This document shows, one piece after another, positions 1 to 10,887 of a stretch of DNA of 64,000 bases. The DNA lies in NCBI GenBank assembly GCA_021325145.1, contig JAJPHR010000068.1, positions 1-64,000 on the forward strand, in the 5' to 3' direction. A model generated the notes under the pieces. It ran no database searches and had not been told where the DNA came from. It saw only the letters and a program-made list of their open reading frames with translations. The translations under genes were made by a program, and so were the position numbers. Each line of letters opens with the position of its first letter. Position 1 is the stretch's first letter. Origin of the DNA: Verrucomicrobiota bacterium. GTDB lineage: Bacteria > Verrucomicrobiota > Verrucomicrobiia > Limisphaerales > Pedosphaeraceae.

Positions 1-45
1 AAATTAAACCAATTTAGTTTTTCCCTTGTGGCATCAGAGTCCCGC

Positions 46-65
46 CACCACAAGCTGTTGTGGTG
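46..65. repeat. Short perfect hairpin near the left edge
   Basis: Two 8-base arms (CACCACAA and TTGTGGTG) are perfectly complementary around a GCTG loop. No run of T follows on either strand, so it is not a classic intrinsic terminator. It lies downstream of the ABC permease gene that ends at 183, in the otherwise featureless bases 1-182. It may end or stabilise that transcript. Role unknown. Confidence 0.35.
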
Positions 66-182
66 TGATGAAAGGCAACGTCAAAGCCTATAGCTGGCAG
101 ATCCGGCCGGGTGATTCGCCTGGGGACGCCCGTTTTGGACGAGGAAGAGGATAGGGGTGCGGTGAACTTTGCCGGGGTTCAG

Positions 183-1931
183 TCAAAACTCAAATCCGTT
201 CAGACGCCTGAGTCCCAGTTTCAACGGCAGCCAGCCCAGCACAAATGAGAGCATGATAAATCCGATGAGGCTCAACAGCGCCAGTTCCTGCGACGGAGCT
301 TCGGTGCGCATCTCCGCGGAGCCAAAGGCCAGCATCAACACCGAACCGAGGATGTACAGGAAGCTCAACACCAGGCAAAACGTCCCGCCAAAACCGCTGA
401 CGATCTTGCTCGGATTGCCTTCCTTGAAGTTGGGATATAACACTCCCAGGCCCGCCGCCAGCCCGTTGAGGGTGAAGGTCATCACCGCGATCACCGATCC
501 AAAAAACGCGATCCGATCCCAGGACATTTTGAGCAGATAAGTGGACAGCACGATCAGGCTCAGGGTCACCATCAGCGAAGTGCAACTGGCCAGCCAATAC
601 TTCGCCTTCACCACCCGCGCGAGGCCCATCGGCGCCATCCCGATGATCCACAACCGCCGGCCTTCCAGCGAAAATTGCGGATAAACAAACCGCGTTGTCA
701 GCGTCGCCAGGTTCAACGAGCACGCGCCCAGGTTCAGATACGAAACCAATTGGAGCCAGAATGAGTTGGAGATCTGGCTCGTGAAATGGCGGAGGTTGAT
801 GACGTACACCGCCAGCAATCCAAACAACAGGACGGATTGCCCCCACTGAGTTGTGTCCCGCCAGAACATCCGCGCGTCCTTCACCAGCAGCGCCCGCGTG
901 TCCGGTTGCACCCAGGCGAGCAGACCGTTGGCGATCCGTTCCGCCCCGCCTTTTCCGTAGGCGAAGGTCCACGGCTCGCGGCGCGATGAACGAAACCATT
1001 CCCATTGCCCCCAAACACTGGCCCGGCTTTGGACCTGGGACGCGGCCTCGTAATACAATTTCCCCAGCCGCGTGAACGACAGGAAGCCGAAAAACACCAC
1101 GTTGCTCAACAGCACCAACATGAAAAAACCCGCCAGGTTCAACACGCCCTCGGCCCATTGCAGCACGCTCGTCGAGAGCCAGTAACTCGGCAGGAACGGA
1201 AACTGCGCGAACTTCGTCTTTTGCAACAACTGGTCCAGCACTGCCAGCACGCGCGTCTCCAGCATTTCGTCCGAGGCCGGTTGCGCCTTCCACCAGAAAG
1301 CCACCAAGGCCACCAAGCCCAGGGCGAACGTCAGCGCGGCGATTTGAAATGCGCGCCGGTCCAGGTACCGCGCCAGGTTCAGCGCGCACCAGGAACCCCC
1401 TACGCCCGGCAAAATAATGAACAGTCCGATGAGGACCAACGTGACCGGATAAAAATGCCAGGGCACTTCGCGGATCATCCCAAACGCCGCCAGCAACGGC
1501 GCAATCAGGAAAACAAACGCCCACGACGCCAGCAGCGTGGATTCAAAAAACTTCCAGCGGAAGATGGTTTGCGGCGGCAACGGCAGGGACAACAGAAAAC
1601 TCGCCTCGCGGTTCCGGAAGAGGTTTGTGTAGCTGATGATCAGGTTGCTCAGCAGCAGGAGCACGAACAGGAAGGCGAACAGCAGATACAACAAGCGTTC
1701 CGTCAACACCGTCCCCAGCCCCGGAAAAGCCGCCACGAATCTCAACCCCCGGTAAAACAGCCAGAACGAAAGCACCAAATAGCCCGCCAGAAACGAACCG
1801 ATCAAGGCCGACAGCAACCGCGACTGCGCGCACACGGACGTCAGCCGCCGCCACGTTTGCAGCGCGTTGACCCAAAATAATAATCGCAATGGACCGGGCG
1901 CGACTCCCGCCTGGTCGAAACCTTTTGCCAT
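183..1931 (-). CDS. ABC-2-type exporter permease (putative)
   Basis: A 582-residue polytopic inner-membrane protein. About a dozen hydrophobic segments fall into two blocks, separated by a polar stretch around residues 290-360 that ends in LLVKDARMFWRDTTQW. This KD-x-x-FWRD type of motif just before the second membrane block is typical of the putative ABC-exporter permeases related to ABC-2. Such proteins form the membrane channel of an efflux ABC transporter and need a separate ATPase. None is in view, but the partner gene could lie left of the window, downstream on the same strand. I chose the ATG at 1931; a TTG at 1970 would add 13 Gly/Arg/Ala-rich residues that look non-coding. Substrate unknown. 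The overall class is fairly secure; the exact family is less so. Confidence 0.7.
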   Translation of the reverse strand: MAKGFDQAGVAPGPLRLLFWVNALQTWRRLTSVCAQSRLLSALIGSFLAGYLVLSFWLFYRGLRFVAAFPGLGTVLTERLLYLLFAFLFVLLLLSNLIISYTNLFRNREASFLLSLPLPPQTIFRWKFFESTLLASWAFVFLIAPLLAAFGMIREVPWHFYPVTLVLIGLFIILPGVGGSWCALNLARYLDRRAFQIAALTFALGLVALVAFWWKAQPASDEMLETRVLAVLDQLLQKTKFAQFPFLPSYWLSTSVLQWAEGVLNLAGFFMLVLLSNVVFFGFLSFTRLGKLYYEAASQVQSRASVWGQWEWFRSSRREPWTFAYGKGGAERIANGLLAWVQPDTRALLVKDARMFWRDTTQWGQSVLLFGLLAVYVINLRHFTSQISNSFWLQLVSYLNLGACSLNLATLTTRFVYPQFSLEGRRLWIIGMAPMGLARVVKAKYWLASCTSLMVTLSLIVLSTYLLKMSWDRIAFFGSVIAVMTFTLNGLAAGLGVLYPNFKEGNPSKIVSGFGGTFCLVLSFLYILGSVLMLAFGSAEMRTEAPSQELALLSLIGFIMLSFVLGWLPLKLGLRRLNGFEF

Positions 1932-2058
1932 TCCCGCCACTCTACCACAGCGCCCCGCCGCCGCAATCAAAGTATGCCGGTGGCCGTCTCCCTGTCCCTA
2001 ATCCTACTCTTTACCCTATGCTTCATTGTAAAGTAGTCGCACTCCGTACCGGGCCTTC

Positions 2059-2072
2059 GGTGCGTACGCACC
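2059..2072. repeat. 14-bp perfect palindrome
   Basis: GGTGCGTACGCACC is a perfect palindrome in the 186-bp gap between the stop of the SUMF1-fold gene (2118) and the start of the permease gene (1931). Both genes are on the minus strand, so it lies upstream of the permease start and could be an operator or a small hairpin. It directly precedes heptad repeats. No function can be shown from sequence. Confidence 0.35.
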
Positions 2073-2107
2073 ACTTTCCAACTTTGGACCTTGGACTTTG
2101 GACCCGG
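2073..2107. repeat. Intergenic heptad repeat (GACCTTG type)
   Basis: Five consecutive 7-base units can be read: ACTTTCC, AACTTTG, GACCTTG, GACTTTG, GACCCGG. The middle units differ by a single base. The array lies just before the end of the SUMF1-fold gene, between two minus-strand genes. A matching GACCTTG-GACCTTT-GACTTGA array occurs at 63061-63081. Confidence 0.5.
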
Positions 2108-2117
2108 ATTTATCCGC

Positions 2118-2873
2118 CTACTGCTTTTCCAGCACGCAGCGGAAACCGTATGTATTCTTCCGGTCGTCTACCGGGGAATAATTGCGGAAAACCAATCGCA
2201 AATTGATCTCGATAAAATCCTGCCAGGACCCCCCGCGCAACACCCGGTAGGCCAGGGTCGGATCGCTGCTCAACGTAAATTCCAACACGTTCCCGCGCGT
2301 GTCATACAAACCAAGGCTGTTCGGTCCCAGGCTCCCAACCGGTTCGGTCCCCGAACGCCGGTCCTTCTGGCTCGTGACTGCGTCATCCAGACTGGCGTCG
2401 CCCGCCAGCGATTCCCATTGCGCCTCCGTCGGCAGGTTGTACACGTAACCAGGAGGCAAATTGGTTCCCTCAATATCCTTTACGGTCAGCCGCTGGCAAA
2501 ACTCCAGCGCATCCGCGTAGCTGACGCTATCGACGGGCCGGGTGGCCCCGGCGAATGCGCTGGGATTCGACCCCATCACTTTTTCATATTCCGCCTGCGT
2601 CACCTCAAATTTTCCCGCCCAAAAATCTCCCACTTGCACCAATTGCATCCCGACGACGTTCGTGTAAAGCCGGCCCGGCGCCTGGGGCACTTTGAGTTCC
2701 GTGTCTGGCGCGGGTGCGGTTGTCCCCGGCGCAGTTGCCGCTGCGGCTGGGGCAGGCCGGTTCGTTGTGGCGCTGCCGCTCCCCGGCGACGGTTGGGCCT
2801 TGGAGGCAAGCGGAGCGATGATTAAGGCTGCGGACACACCCACGACTACCCAAGCTTTTGACATGAGTCTCAT
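2118..2873 (-). CDS. Secreted SUMF1/formylglycine-generating-enzyme-fold protein, probably non-catalytic
   Basis: A 251-residue protein starting MRLMSKAWVVVGV, with an apparent Sec signal peptide ending near ASKAQP and then a Pro/Ala/Thr-rich linker to about residue 70. The remainder is a SUMF1 domain: the entry motif EVTQAEYEKVMGSNPSAF, then PVDSVSYADALEFCQRL, and the closing RGGSW...FRNYSP...YGFRCV. In active formylglycine-generating enzymes two cysteines lie shortly after RGGS/W. Here that stretch reads QDFIEINLRLVFRN with no Cys, so oxidase activity is unlikely; a binding or structural role fits better. I chose the ATG at 2873 (another is at 2864) because longer starts read through non-signal sequence. 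It lies downstream of the efflux operon but with its own gap of 163 bp. Confidence 0.8.
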   Translation of the reverse strand: MRLMSKAWVVVGVSAALIIAPLASKAQPSPGSGSATTNRPAPAAAATAPGTTAPAPDTELKVPQAPGRLYTNVVGMQLVQVGDFWAGKFEVTQAEYEKVMGSNPSAFAGATRPVDSVSYADALEFCQRLTVKDIEGTNLPPGYVYNLPTEAQWESLAGDASLDDAVTSQKDRRSGTEPVGSLGPNSLGLYDTRGNVLEFTLSSDPTLAYRVLRGGSWQDFIEINLRLVFRNYSPVDDRKNTYGFRCVLEKQ

Positions 2874-2922
2874 GGGGCTAAAAACAGCACACCGTATGCC
2901 AAAAAATGAGCTTCGGAACATG

Positions 2923-2950
2923 CAGGACGGCTTTAAGATAAGCCATCCTG
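2923..2950. terminator. Hairpin downstream of the efflux operon (possible terminator)
   Basis: CAGGACGGCTT and AAGCCATCCTG form an 11-bp stem with one mismatch around TAAGAT. It sits 87 bp past the stop of the outer-membrane channel gene and before the next gene start at 2873. The U-run expected right after the stem is missing; a run of T follows only about 15 bases later on the minus strand. It may therefore be a weak or processing-type terminator. Confidence 0.3.
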
Positions 2951-3036
2951 GCAGGGCGCGCGTCACTCCGTGCCCACACCGACAACAGGGGGTTTGGTTC
3001 GGTGTTGTTCACCCAACAAGAAGATCCCGATCGGGG

Positions 3037-4503
3037 TCACCGTTTGGGCAACTGATCGACATTCCAACCTCCGCCCAGCGCCTCGACGAGCTGGACGCTC
3101 GCTGTCAGTTGTTGGAGGCGAAGGCTGACCAGCGTTTGGCGATTGGCCAACAACGTGGTCTGAGCCGTAAGGACGTTGAGGTAACTATCAATCCCGGAGG
3201 TGTATCGTTCGGTGGCCAGGGCGAGATTTCGCCCGGACGAGGTGACGGCAGTTTCCTGTTGTTGCAGTTGTCGCGCAAGGATGCGCATGGAGGCCAAGTT
3301 GTCCTCGACCTGTTGAAAACCGGTCAGGACGGTTTGGCGGTATTGCGCGACGGTGCGTTCATGCGCGGCCCGGAATTGCGCAACCGTGGCTCCACGCAAG
3401 CCCGCATCAAAAATCGTTTCGGCCAGGGTCGAGCCCACCGACCACACTGCGCTGGGCCACGTAATCAGGTCCGACAGCGAAGTGCTCTGAAAACCCGCCG
3501 AACCAGTCAACGTGAGCGTGGGAAAGTAGGCCGCTTTGGCGACGCCGATTTGGGCATTCGCTTCGGCAACACGCCGCTCCGCTGCGGCAATGTCCGGGCG
3601 TCGCTCCAGGAGTTGCGACGGAACGCCCGAAGGAATGTCGGGAGGCTTCGTTTTCAGAGGCTCGACGGCGATGGAAAAGGTCGAAGGCGACCGGCCCGTC
3701 AAAACTGCGATGGCGTGTTCGAACTGGGCGCGCTGGATCGCCAGGCCGGTCGCTTGCGCCAGGGTCGTGTCGAGTTGCGTGCTGGCTTGGGTCACGTCCT
3801 GTTCCGAGGCGATGCCCGTCTGGAAACGGACCTGTGTCAGTGCGAGCGACTCCTGGTAGGCGGTGGCCGTGGCGTTCAGCACCTGCACGAGTTCGTCCTG
3901 GGCGCGGAGTTCGAAATAGTCCACAGCGACTTCGGCTTGGACGGTCAGGCGCGTGTTTTCCAGGTCGGCGGCAGTGGCTTGGGCTTCGAACGAGTTGGCC
4001 TTGACGGTGTTTCGAATGCGCCCCCACAGATCCGGCACCCAGGTGGCGTCGAATGGCAAAGAATAAGTCGTAAAAGGGGCTCTGGTAGTGGAGGAACCGC
4101 CCGGAACAAAACCGAATTGAGTGGCCCGGGAGGAAAGTTGCGATTCCGCGACCCCGGGAGTGGTGGTGACGGTCGGAAAGTACTGCGCCCGCGATTCCCG
4201 GACCACGGCTCGCGCCGAAAGAAGGTTCGCCCACGCGACCGCAATCGTTTGGTTGGAAGCGCTGGCTTGAATTTCGAGCGCATTGAGTTCCGGGTCACCG
4301 AACATTTCCCACCAGCGCCCGCGCAACACCGCGTCCCGAGGCTGCGCCGGCTGCCATAGATTTGTGCCTTGGGGATTGTTGGTGGCCGACTCTTTATAGG
4401 CCGCGGGAATTGGCAGAGTCGGCCTGGAGTATCTGGGAGCAAAATTACAGCCCGCGAGCAGAGCCGCCAAACAAATCAGAAAGAAGAGGACGCATCCGGG
4501 CAT
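3037..4503 (-). CDS. Outer-membrane efflux lipoprotein, NodT/OprM family
   Basis: A 488-residue outer-membrane channel subunit of a tripartite efflux pump. From the ATG at 4503 it begins MPGCVLFFLICLAALLAGC, a lipoprotein signal whose lipobox LLAGC gives an acylated Cys, followed by NFAPRYSRP, the usual N-terminal signature of NodT-type factors. Two TolC-like halves follow, with the typical DLWGRIRNTV near residue 145 and PSQLLERRPDIAAAERRVAEANAQIGVAKAAYFP split across the second half. It is the last gene of the minus-strand mdtABC-like operon and is expected to form the trimeric exit duct for MdtABC. A longer frame back to 4653 adds 50 mostly basic residues and would hide the signal, so it was not used. 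Confidence 0.92.
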   Translation of the reverse strand: MPGCVLFFLICLAALLAGCNFAPRYSRPTLPIPAAYKESATNNPQGTNLWQPAQPRDAVLRGRWWEMFGDPELNALEIQASASNQTIAVAWANLLSARAVVRESRAQYFPTVTTTPGVAESQLSSRATQFGFVPGGSSTTRAPFTTYSLPFDATWVPDLWGRIRNTVKANSFEAQATAADLENTRLTVQAEVAVDYFELRAQDELVQVLNATATAYQESLALTQVRFQTGIASEQDVTQASTQLDTTLAQATGLAIQRAQFEHAIAVLTGRSPSTFSIAVEPLKTKPPDIPSGVPSQLLERRPDIAAAERRVAEANAQIGVAKAAYFPTLTLTGSAGFQSTSLSDLITWPSAVWSVGSTLAETIFDAGLRGATVAQFRAAHERTVAQYRQTVLTGFQQVEDNLASMRILARQLQQQETAVTSSGRNLALATERYTSGIDSYLNVLTAQTTLLANRQTLVSLRLQQLTASVQLVEALGGGWNVDQLPKR

Positions 4504-4653
4504 TGACCCAGGGCGTGGATCCCGGCTTTTGTACGAGGAGTTCAATGATTTCGCGTGCGCGTGCTTTCGGGGATACAAGCCCGGGTCTGCGACCCGCAGC
4601 GGACTTGCCCGCCGCGGCATGCTCCTTTTCCCATTGCCTTTCATTAAACGCAT

Positions 4654-7600
4654 TCAGCCTCTTCGCTCCCGCCGCCGCCGCTGCCGCCACAATCGCAGGC
4701 GGTCGAGGTAAAGGTAAATCACCGGTGTAGTATAAAGCGTCAGCACCTGGCTGAGCATCAAGCCGCCGACGATGGTAATGCCCAATGGCCGGCGCAATTC
4801 GGAACCAATGCCCCGGAACAGAACCAGCGGCAATGCGCCGAACATGGCCGCCATGGTGGTCATGAGAATTGGCCGAAACCGTAATCGGCAGGCTTCGTAG
4901 ATGGAGTCCCTGGGGCTCCTGCCTTCAAGACGCTCGGCGGCGAGCGCAAAATCGATCATCAGAATGGCGTTCTTCTTGACGATGCCAATGAGCAGGATGA
5001 TGCCAATCATCGCCACGATGCTCAGTTCAAAGCCGCAGAGCATCAGTGCCAGCACAGCGCCGACACCGGCCGAGGGCAGCGTCGAAAGAATCGTGATTGG
5101 ATGAATGAAACTTTCGTAGAGGATGCCCAGGACGATATAAACCGCCAGCAATGCGGTGATGATCAGAACCGGTTCGGTTGCGAGGGACGCCTGAAAAGCC
5201 TGGAGAGTGCCGGAGAAGCTTCCATGGATCGTAGCGGGCAGCCCCATGCGCTGTTCCATTTGCCGGATAAGTTGGACGGCCCGGCTCAACGGCACACCGG
5301 CCCGCAGATTGAAGGAGAGTGTTACTGAAGGGAACTGGCTCTGGTGATTGACGGCAATGGGTGCGGTGGAAGGCTCATAGCGGGTCACAGCGCACAAGGG
5401 GATAATGGTGTTGCGGTTGGTGGGCCGGAGATAGATGTCGTTCAGTCCCTCCGGGCTTTGCCAGTACTCGGGAGCCGCTTCCAGGACGACGTGGTACTGA
5501 TTGAGTTCCGTGTACATGGTTGAGACCTGCGCCTGTCCAAACGCCAGATAAAGCGTCCCGTCAATTTGTTGCGGCGTGAGGCCCAACCTGGAAGCGGTCG
5601 AGCGGTCATAGACAAGCGACGCCTCCAAACCCTGGTTGCGTTGATCGCTGTTCACGTCCGTGAGACCGGGCAATTGCTTTAGCTTTTGCAGCAGGATGGG
5701 TCCCCATTTGTCCAGGTCGGGCAGGTTGTCGCTTTGAACCGTGTATTGGTATTGGGCGCCGGATTGGCGGCCGCCGATGCGCAAGTCCTGGCTGGCTTGA
5801 AGGTAAAGAGTTGCGTTCGGCACGCTGGCCAGCGGACGGCGCAAACGGTTGAGGACTTGCGCGGCATTGAGGTGGCGTTCGTTCAGCGGTTTCAAGGTGA
5901 TGAAGACCAGGCCGGTATCCGTCGCGGTGGACCCGCCGGTGAAGGCGACGACGTGAGCCACCGCCGGATCGGATTGAACGATGCGGACGAAGCCAGCCAC
6001 GGCCTTTTCCATGGACTGAAAGGAAGTATCCTGCGCGCCCAGGGCGCTGCCAATGAGCGTACCCGTGTCCTGCTGGGGGAAAAAGCCTTTGGGCACAATG
6101 ATGAACAGGAAAATATTGAGGACGAAAGTAAGGAGGAAACTCGCCAGCGTGATCGCCGGATGGCGGAGCACGACTGCCAGGCTGCGTTCGTAGCGGCCCG
6201 ACAACCAGTCAAATCCCCGGCCCATGGCGCGATAAAGCCGGCCGTGCTTCCGCTCGGACTCGGGCCGCAGCAGCCGCGAGCACATCATCGGCGTCGTGGT
6301 CAGCGAAACCGCCATTGACACCAGGATGGCCACCGAGAGCGTCACCGCAAATTCGCGGAACAAGCGGCCCACGATTCCGCCCATCAGCAGGATCGGCAGG
6401 AAGACGGTCACCAGTGAAAGGCTGATCGACAAAACCGTAAAACCGATTTCACTCGCGCCCCGCAATGCCGCCTCCATGGGCGTCAAACCCTGCTCGAGAT
6501 GGCGCGTGACGTTTTCGATGACGACAATGGCATCATCGACCACGAACCCAGTCGAGATGGTCAGCGCCATCAGCGAGAGATTATCGATGCTGTAATTCAG
6601 CAGGTACATCACCGCGAACGTGCCGATGATCGAGATGGGAACGGCAACGCTGGGGATGATCGTGGCGCTGACGTTGCGCAGGAATACAAACACTACCAGG
6701 ATCACCAACAGCACCGAAACGACCAAAGTAAATTCAACTTCGCGGACCGAGGCGCGGATGGTGGTGGTGCGGTCAAGCGTAATGGTCGCGTCCATCCCCG
6801 AGGGAATGGACGCCTTGAGGGCGGGCAGGGCCTGATAGATACGGTCAACGGTGTCAATGATGTTGGCCTGGGGTTGCTTGAAAATAATCAACATGACGGC
6901 GGGCTTCCCGTCGCCAAACCCCGCCGCGCGAACGTTCTCGACGGAGTCCAGCACACTCGCGACGTCGGATAGCTTCACCGCCGCGCCATTGTGATAACCG
7001 ATGATCAATGGCGCGTAATACTTGGCCTTGAGCAATTGGTCATTCGCCGCAAGCGTCACGGTCCTCGCGTCATCCGCAAGACTTCCCTTGGGCACGTTGG
7101 CATTCTGCCGGCTTAACTGGTTGGCCACATCCTGGAGACTCAAGCCATAGCTGTTCAGTTGGGGAGGATTAATCTCCACGCGCACACCCGGGAGCGAACT
7201 GCCGCCAACAATGACCTGGCCGACGCCACCGATTTGCGAAAGCTGCTGCTGCAGGATTGTCGAGGCGGCGTCATACATCTGGCCGCGATCATAGACCTGC
7301 GACGTGAGCGCCATGATGACAACGGGCGCGTCGGAGGGATTGACCTTCCGGTAGGTTGGATTGCTGGGCAGGTTGGAAGGAAGGTAAGCGCGGGCGGCAT
7401 TAATGGCGGCCTGCACGTCGCGGGCAGCGCCATCGATGTTGCGGCTCAGGTCGAATTGGAGGGTTACAGTGGTCGAACCCAGCGAGTTGACCGAAGTCAT
7501 TTCCGCCACGCCCGCGATACGGCTGAATTGCCGTTCCAGCGGCGTGGCGACCGAGGAGGCCATGGTTTCGGGAGAAGCCCCGGGCAGACCGGCTTGAACC

Positions 7601-7737
7601 GTGATCGTAGGGAACTCGACCTGTGGAAGCGGCGACACCGGCAGCAATTTGAAGGCCACCGCCCCGGCCAACGCCACCGCCGCCGTCAGCAGCGTGGTGG
7701 CCACCGGACGACGAATAAATGGGGACGAAAGGTTCAC
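4654..7737 (-). CDS. mdtC: RND multidrug efflux pump, MdtC-like
   Basis: A 1027-residue inner-membrane proton/drug antiporter of the HAE-1 RND family. It starts at a GTG at 7737 that overlaps the stop of mdtB as GTGA, giving [17 protein letters not shown]. Reading further upstream only yields sequence antisense or out of frame to mdtB. The protein follows E. coli MdtC closely: [45 protein letters not shown] segments, the paired TM4 aspartates in [16 protein letters not shown], and [14 protein letters not shown] with the TM10 lysine. All proton-relay residues seem present. MdtB and MdtC normally form a B2C heterotrimer, and the pair is preserved here. Translational coupling through GTGA suggests matched synthesis. 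Confidence 0.93.
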   Translation of the reverse strand: MNLSSPFIRRPVATTLLTAAVALAGAVAFKLLPVSPLPQVEFPTITVQAGLPGASPETMASSVATPLERQFSRIAGVAEMTSVNSLGSTTVTLQFDLSRNIDGAARDVQAAINAARAYLPSNLPSNPTYRKVNPSDAPVVIMALTSQVYDRGQMYDAASTILQQQLSQIGGVGQVIVGGSSLPGVRVEINPPQLNSYGLSLQDVANQLSRQNANVPKGSLADDARTVTLAANDQLLKAKYYAPLIIGYHNGAAVKLSDVASVLDSVENVRAAGFGDGKPAVMLIIFKQPQANIIDTVDRIYQALPALKASIPSGMDATITLDRTTTIRASVREVEFTLVVSVLLVILVVFVFLRNVSATIIPSVAVPISIIGTFAVMYLLNYSIDNLSLMALTISTGFVVDDAIVVIENVTRHLEQGLTPMEAALRGASEIGFTVLSISLSLVTVFLPILLMGGIVGRLFREFAVTLSVAILVSMAVSLTTTPMMCSRLLRPESERKHGRLYRAMGRGFDWLSGRYERSLAVVLRHPAITLASFLLTFVLNIFLFIIVPKGFFPQQDTGTLIGSALGAQDTSFQSMEKAVAGFVRIVQSDPAVAHVVAFTGGSTATDTGLVFITLKPLNERHLNAAQVLNRLRRPLASVPNATLYLQASQDLRIGGRQSGAQYQYTVQSDNLPDLDKWGPILLQKLKQLPGLTDVNSDQRNQGLEASLVYDRSTASRLGLTPQQIDGTLYLAFGQAQVSTMYTELNQYHVVLEAAPEYWQSPEGLNDIYLRPTNRNTIIPLCAVTRYEPSTAPIAVNHQSQFPSVTLSFNLRAGVPLSRAVQLIRQMEQRMGLPATIHGSFSGTLQAFQASLATEPVLIITALLAVYIVLGILYESFIHPITILSTLPSAGVGAVLALMLCGFELSIVAMIGIILLIGIVKKNAILMIDFALAAERLEGRSPRDSIYEACRLRFRPILMTTMAAMFGALPLVLFRGIGSELRRPLGITIVGGLMLSQVLTLYTTPVIYLYLDRLRLWRQRRRRERRG

Positions 7738-10700
7738 ATCTCCTGTGGTTGAACTCCAGCGTCGCCAGCCACGACACGGGAGCGCCGATTGGCGAACCGA
7801 TCGAAGAAAATGTAAATGACGGGCGTGGTATAAAGCGTGAGCACCTGGCTGACGAGCAAGCCGCCCACAATCGAAATGCCCAAGGGACGTCGCAGTTCCG
7901 AACCGGTGCCGCTGCCCAAGGCCAGCGGCAATCCTCCCAATAGCGCCGCCATGGTCGTCATCATGATTGGCCGAAACCGCAGCAGACTCGCCTGGTAAAT
8001 GGCCTCGACCGTGCCCTTCCCCTCCTCCCGTTCCGCCGCGAGCGCGAAATCGATCATCATAATCGCGTTCTTTTTCACGATGCCGATGAGCAGGATGATG
8101 CCGATCAACGCCACGACGTTCAGTTCCGAGCCGCACAGCATCAACGCCAGCAAAGCGCCCACCCCGGCCGAGGGAAGAGTCGAGAGAATGGTGATGGGGT
8201 GAATGTAGCTCTCGTAAAGAATGCCCAGCACGATGTACACGGTCACAATCGCCGCGAGGATGAGCAGCGGTTCGTTGGTCAGCGACGCCTGAAACGCCGC
8301 CGCGGTGCCTTGAAAGGCGGTTTGGATGCTCAGCGGCATCCCGAGTTGCTGCCGTGCCTGTTCGATCGCTTTCGTGGCCGCGCCCAGCGATTCGCCCGGC
8401 GCCAGATTGAACGAGACTGTGACCACGGGAAATTGCCCCTGGCGATTGAGGGCCAGCGGCGCGGTGCCCGACTCCAGGCGCGTGAAGGCGCTCAATGGAA
8501 CCGCCAGACCGCCCGTTGCACGAATGTAAATGTCCTGCAAATTGGCCGGATGCTTCTGGAACTCCGGCAGGGCTTCCAGCACCACATGATACTGGTTGAG
8601 TTGTGTAAAGAGGGTGGCAATTTGCCGCTGGCCGAACGCGTCGTACAGAGTGTCATCAATCATCAGTGGCGTGATCCCGAGGCGTGAAGCGGTCTGACGG
8701 TCGATGACCAATGAGGTTTGCAGTCCGCCCGCCTGCTCGTCGGTCGCCACATCACGGAGTTCAGGCAGCGTCTCCAGCTTGTTCACGAAGCGGGCGGTCC
8801 ACTGGTGCAACTCATCCCCATTGGCATCCTCCAACGTGTATTGGTACTGGGTCCGACTAACCCGGTCTTCCACGGTTAAGTCCTGCACCGGCTGCATGTA
8901 GAGCGTGATGCCTTTGACGGCGGCCAAGCGGGGTTGGAGCCGGCGCATGACTTCGAGGGCGCTGACCTTGCGCTGGCCCAGCGGCTTGAGGGTGATGAGT
9001 ATCCGCCCGCTATTGAGGGTGGTGTTCACGCCATCAATGCCGATAAAGGAGGAGAGATTCTCGACGGCGGGATCCTGGAGAATTACCCGGCCAAGGGCCT
9101 GTTGGGCCTGGGCCATGGCCGGGAAGGATATCGTCTCCGCCGCCTGGGAGATGCCTTGGATGACGCCGGTGTCTTGAACGGGGAAAAACCCTTTGGGCAC
9201 GATGATATAGAGCCAAATCGTCAGGACGAGCATTGCCACCGCCACGAGCAAGGTCGCTCCCTGGCGCTTAAGCACCCACTGAAGACTTCGTCCATAGGAC
9301 TGAATCACTCGCTCATAAACCCGCTCCGACCAAAGATAGAACCTGCTTCGCGGGGCTTCGTCCTTCGGACGCAATAATCTGGCGCACATCATGGGCGTGA
9401 GCGTCAACGACACGGCGGCTGAGACGAGGATCGTCACGCTAAGAGTGACGGCAAATTCCCGGAACAATCGCCCGACGATTTCCCGCATGAAGAGCAGCGG
9501 AATCAGAACCGCAATCAGCGAAATGGTCAGTGAGACGATCGTGAAACCGATTTGCTCCGCTCCCTTCAATGCCGCCTCGAGCGGCCGCTCGCCTTGCTCG
9601 ATGTAGCGCACGATGTTCTCGATCATCACAATGGCGTCATCGACCACAAATCCCGTGGAGATGGTCAGCGCCATCAGCGTCAGATTATTGAGGCTGTAGC
9701 CGAGCAGGTACATCACGGCGAACGTCCCGATGAGCGAAAGCGGCGCCGCAACACTCGGAATGATCGTCGCCCGGACCGTCCGCAAGAACAGGAAGATCAC
9801 CATCACCACCAGCGCCACCGTCAGCATCAACTCGAACTCGACGTCACGGACGGACGCGCGAATCGTCACCGTACGGTCGGTCAGAATCGATACCTGGATC
9901 GCCGACGGGAGGGCAGTTTGAAATTGGGGCAGGCGGGATTTGATGCGATCCACCACGGAAATGATATTTGCGCCGGGTTGCCGCTGGACGTTTACGATGA
10001 CAGCGGGAACCCGGTTCATCCACGCGGCCTGTCTGAGATTTTCGGCACCGTCAATTGCCGAGGCAACATCCGAGAGCAACACCGGCGCGCCGTTGGTGTA
10101 GGCGACCACCACCGAGCGATACTCCTCGCCCGAGGTAAGCTGGTCGTTGGCGCCGATTTGATAGGATTGTTGGGGCCCGTCGAAACTTCCTTTAGCCTGG
10201 TCCACGCTGGTCTGTTGCACTGCCGTGCGCATGTCCTCGAGATTAAGTCCGTAGGCGGAGAGGGCCGTGGGATTGGCCTGGATGCGCACCGCCGGACGCT
10301 GGCCGCCCGCGATGCTCACCAGCCCGACGCCCGGTAATTGTGAAATTTTTTGCGCCAGCCGGGTATCCGCCAGGTCCTCCACTTTCCACAGCGGCATGGA
10401 GGACGAGGTAAGCCCCAGCGTCAGAATGGGTGCGTCCGCGGGATTGACTTTGCTATAGATGGGCGGCGTCGGAAGGTCTTTGGGCAAATACGTCTGGGCC
10501 GCGTTGATCGCTGCTTGCACCTCCTGCTCCGCCACATCGATGTCCAGGCTCAGTGCGAACTGCATAATGACCAGGGAACTGCCTTCGGAACTGGTCGAAG
10601 TCATCTGGCTCAGTCCCGGCATTTGACCGAATTGCCGCTCGAGCGGAGCGGTCACCGATGAGGCCATCACCTCCGGATTGGCGCCGGGATAGAACGTGAG

Positions 10701-10841
10701 CACCTGGATGGTGGGATACTGGACTTCCGGCAGCGTCGAAACGGGCAATTGCCAGAAGGCCACAACCCCCACCAGCAAAACAGCCGCCATCAACAGCGAA
10801 GTTGCCACCGGACGGAGAATGAACGGCCGAGATGGACCCAT
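7734..10841 (-). CDS. mdtB: RND multidrug efflux pump, MdtB-like
   Basis: A 1035-residue RND transporter. The N terminus [20 protein letters not shown], then [47 protein letters not shown] and [11 protein letters not shown] follow E. coli MdtB more closely than MdtC. TM4 has [16 protein letters not shown] and TM10 has [18 protein letters not shown], so the proton-relay Asp-Asp-Lys set is intact. Two large periplasmic loops give the usual duplicated architecture. It is preceded by the adaptor gene with a 46-bp gap that contains heptad repeats, and overlaps mdtC by 4 bp. The cell presumably uses the complex to export bile-salt-like, novobiocin-like or other amphiphilic compounds, as known for MdtABC; the substrate here is not determinable. 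Confidence 0.94.
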   Translation of the reverse strand: MGPSRPFILRPVATSLLMAAVLLVGVVAFWQLPVSTLPEVQYPTIQVLTFYPGANPEVMASSVTAPLERQFGQMPGLSQMTSTSSEGSSLVIMQFALSLDIDVAEQEVQAAINAAQTYLPKDLPTPPIYSKVNPADAPILTLGLTSSSMPLWKVEDLADTRLAQKISQLPGVGLVSIAGGQRPAVRIQANPTALSAYGLNLEDMRTAVQQTSVDQAKGSFDGPQQSYQIGANDQLTSGEEYRSVVVAYTNGAPVLLSDVASAIDGAENLRQAAWMNRVPAVIVNVQRQPGANIISVVDRIKSRLPQFQTALPSAIQVSILTDRTVTIRASVRDVEFELMLTVALVVMVIFLFLRTVRATIIPSVAAPLSLIGTFAVMYLLGYSLNNLTLMALTISTGFVVDDAIVMIENIVRYIEQGERPLEAALKGAEQIGFTIVSLTISLIAVLIPLLFMREIVGRLFREFAVTLSVTILVSAAVSLTLTPMMCARLLRPKDEAPRSRFYLWSERVYERVIQSYGRSLQWVLKRQGATLLVAVAMLVLTIWLYIIVPKGFFPVQDTGVIQGISQAAETISFPAMAQAQQALGRVILQDPAVENLSSFIGIDGVNTTLNSGRILITLKPLGQRKVSALEVMRRLQPRLAAVKGITLYMQPVQDLTVEDRVSRTQYQYTLEDANGDELHQWTARFVNKLETLPELRDVATDEQAGGLQTSLVIDRQTASRLGITPLMIDDTLYDAFGQRQIATLFTQLNQYHVVLEALPEFQKHPANLQDIYIRATGGLAVPLSAFTRLESGTAPLALNRQGQFPVVTVSFNLAPGESLGAATKAIEQARQQLGMPLSIQTAFQGTAAAFQASLTNEPLLILAAIVTVYIVLGILYESYIHPITILSTLPSAGVGALLALMLCGSELNVVALIGIILLIGIVKKNAIMMIDFALAAEREEGKGTVEAIYQASLLRFRPIMMTTMAALLGGLPLALGSGTGSELRRPLGISIVGGLLVSQVLTLYTTPVIYIFFDRFANRRSRVVAGDAGVQPQEM

Positions 10842-10847
10842 AATTAA

Positions 10848-10882
10848 GTGCGGAGTGCGGAATGCGAAATGTGGAATTGGGG
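10848..10882. repeat. Intergenic heptad repeat (GTGCGGA type) between mdtA and mdtB
   Basis: Five back-to-back 7-base units: GTGCGGA, GTGCGGA, ATGCGAA, ATGTGGA, ATTGGGG. They fill almost all of the 46-bp gap between mdtA and mdtB. The complementary type (TTCCGCA) recurs at 56783-56824 and in a short form at 63040-63060. Lying inside an operon, the array does not look like a promoter. Confidence 0.55.
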
Positions 10883-10887
10883 TCGGT

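Noticed and set aside
2692..4359. A 555-codon plus-strand open frame
   Set aside because: It lies antisense to the outer-membrane channel gene, has Arg/Gly-rich composition and no domain. The minus-strand frame has a lipobox and full NodT similarity.
10848..10882. CRISPR-like periodicity
   Set aside because: The units are 7 bases, contiguous and without spacers; no cas gene is in the window.
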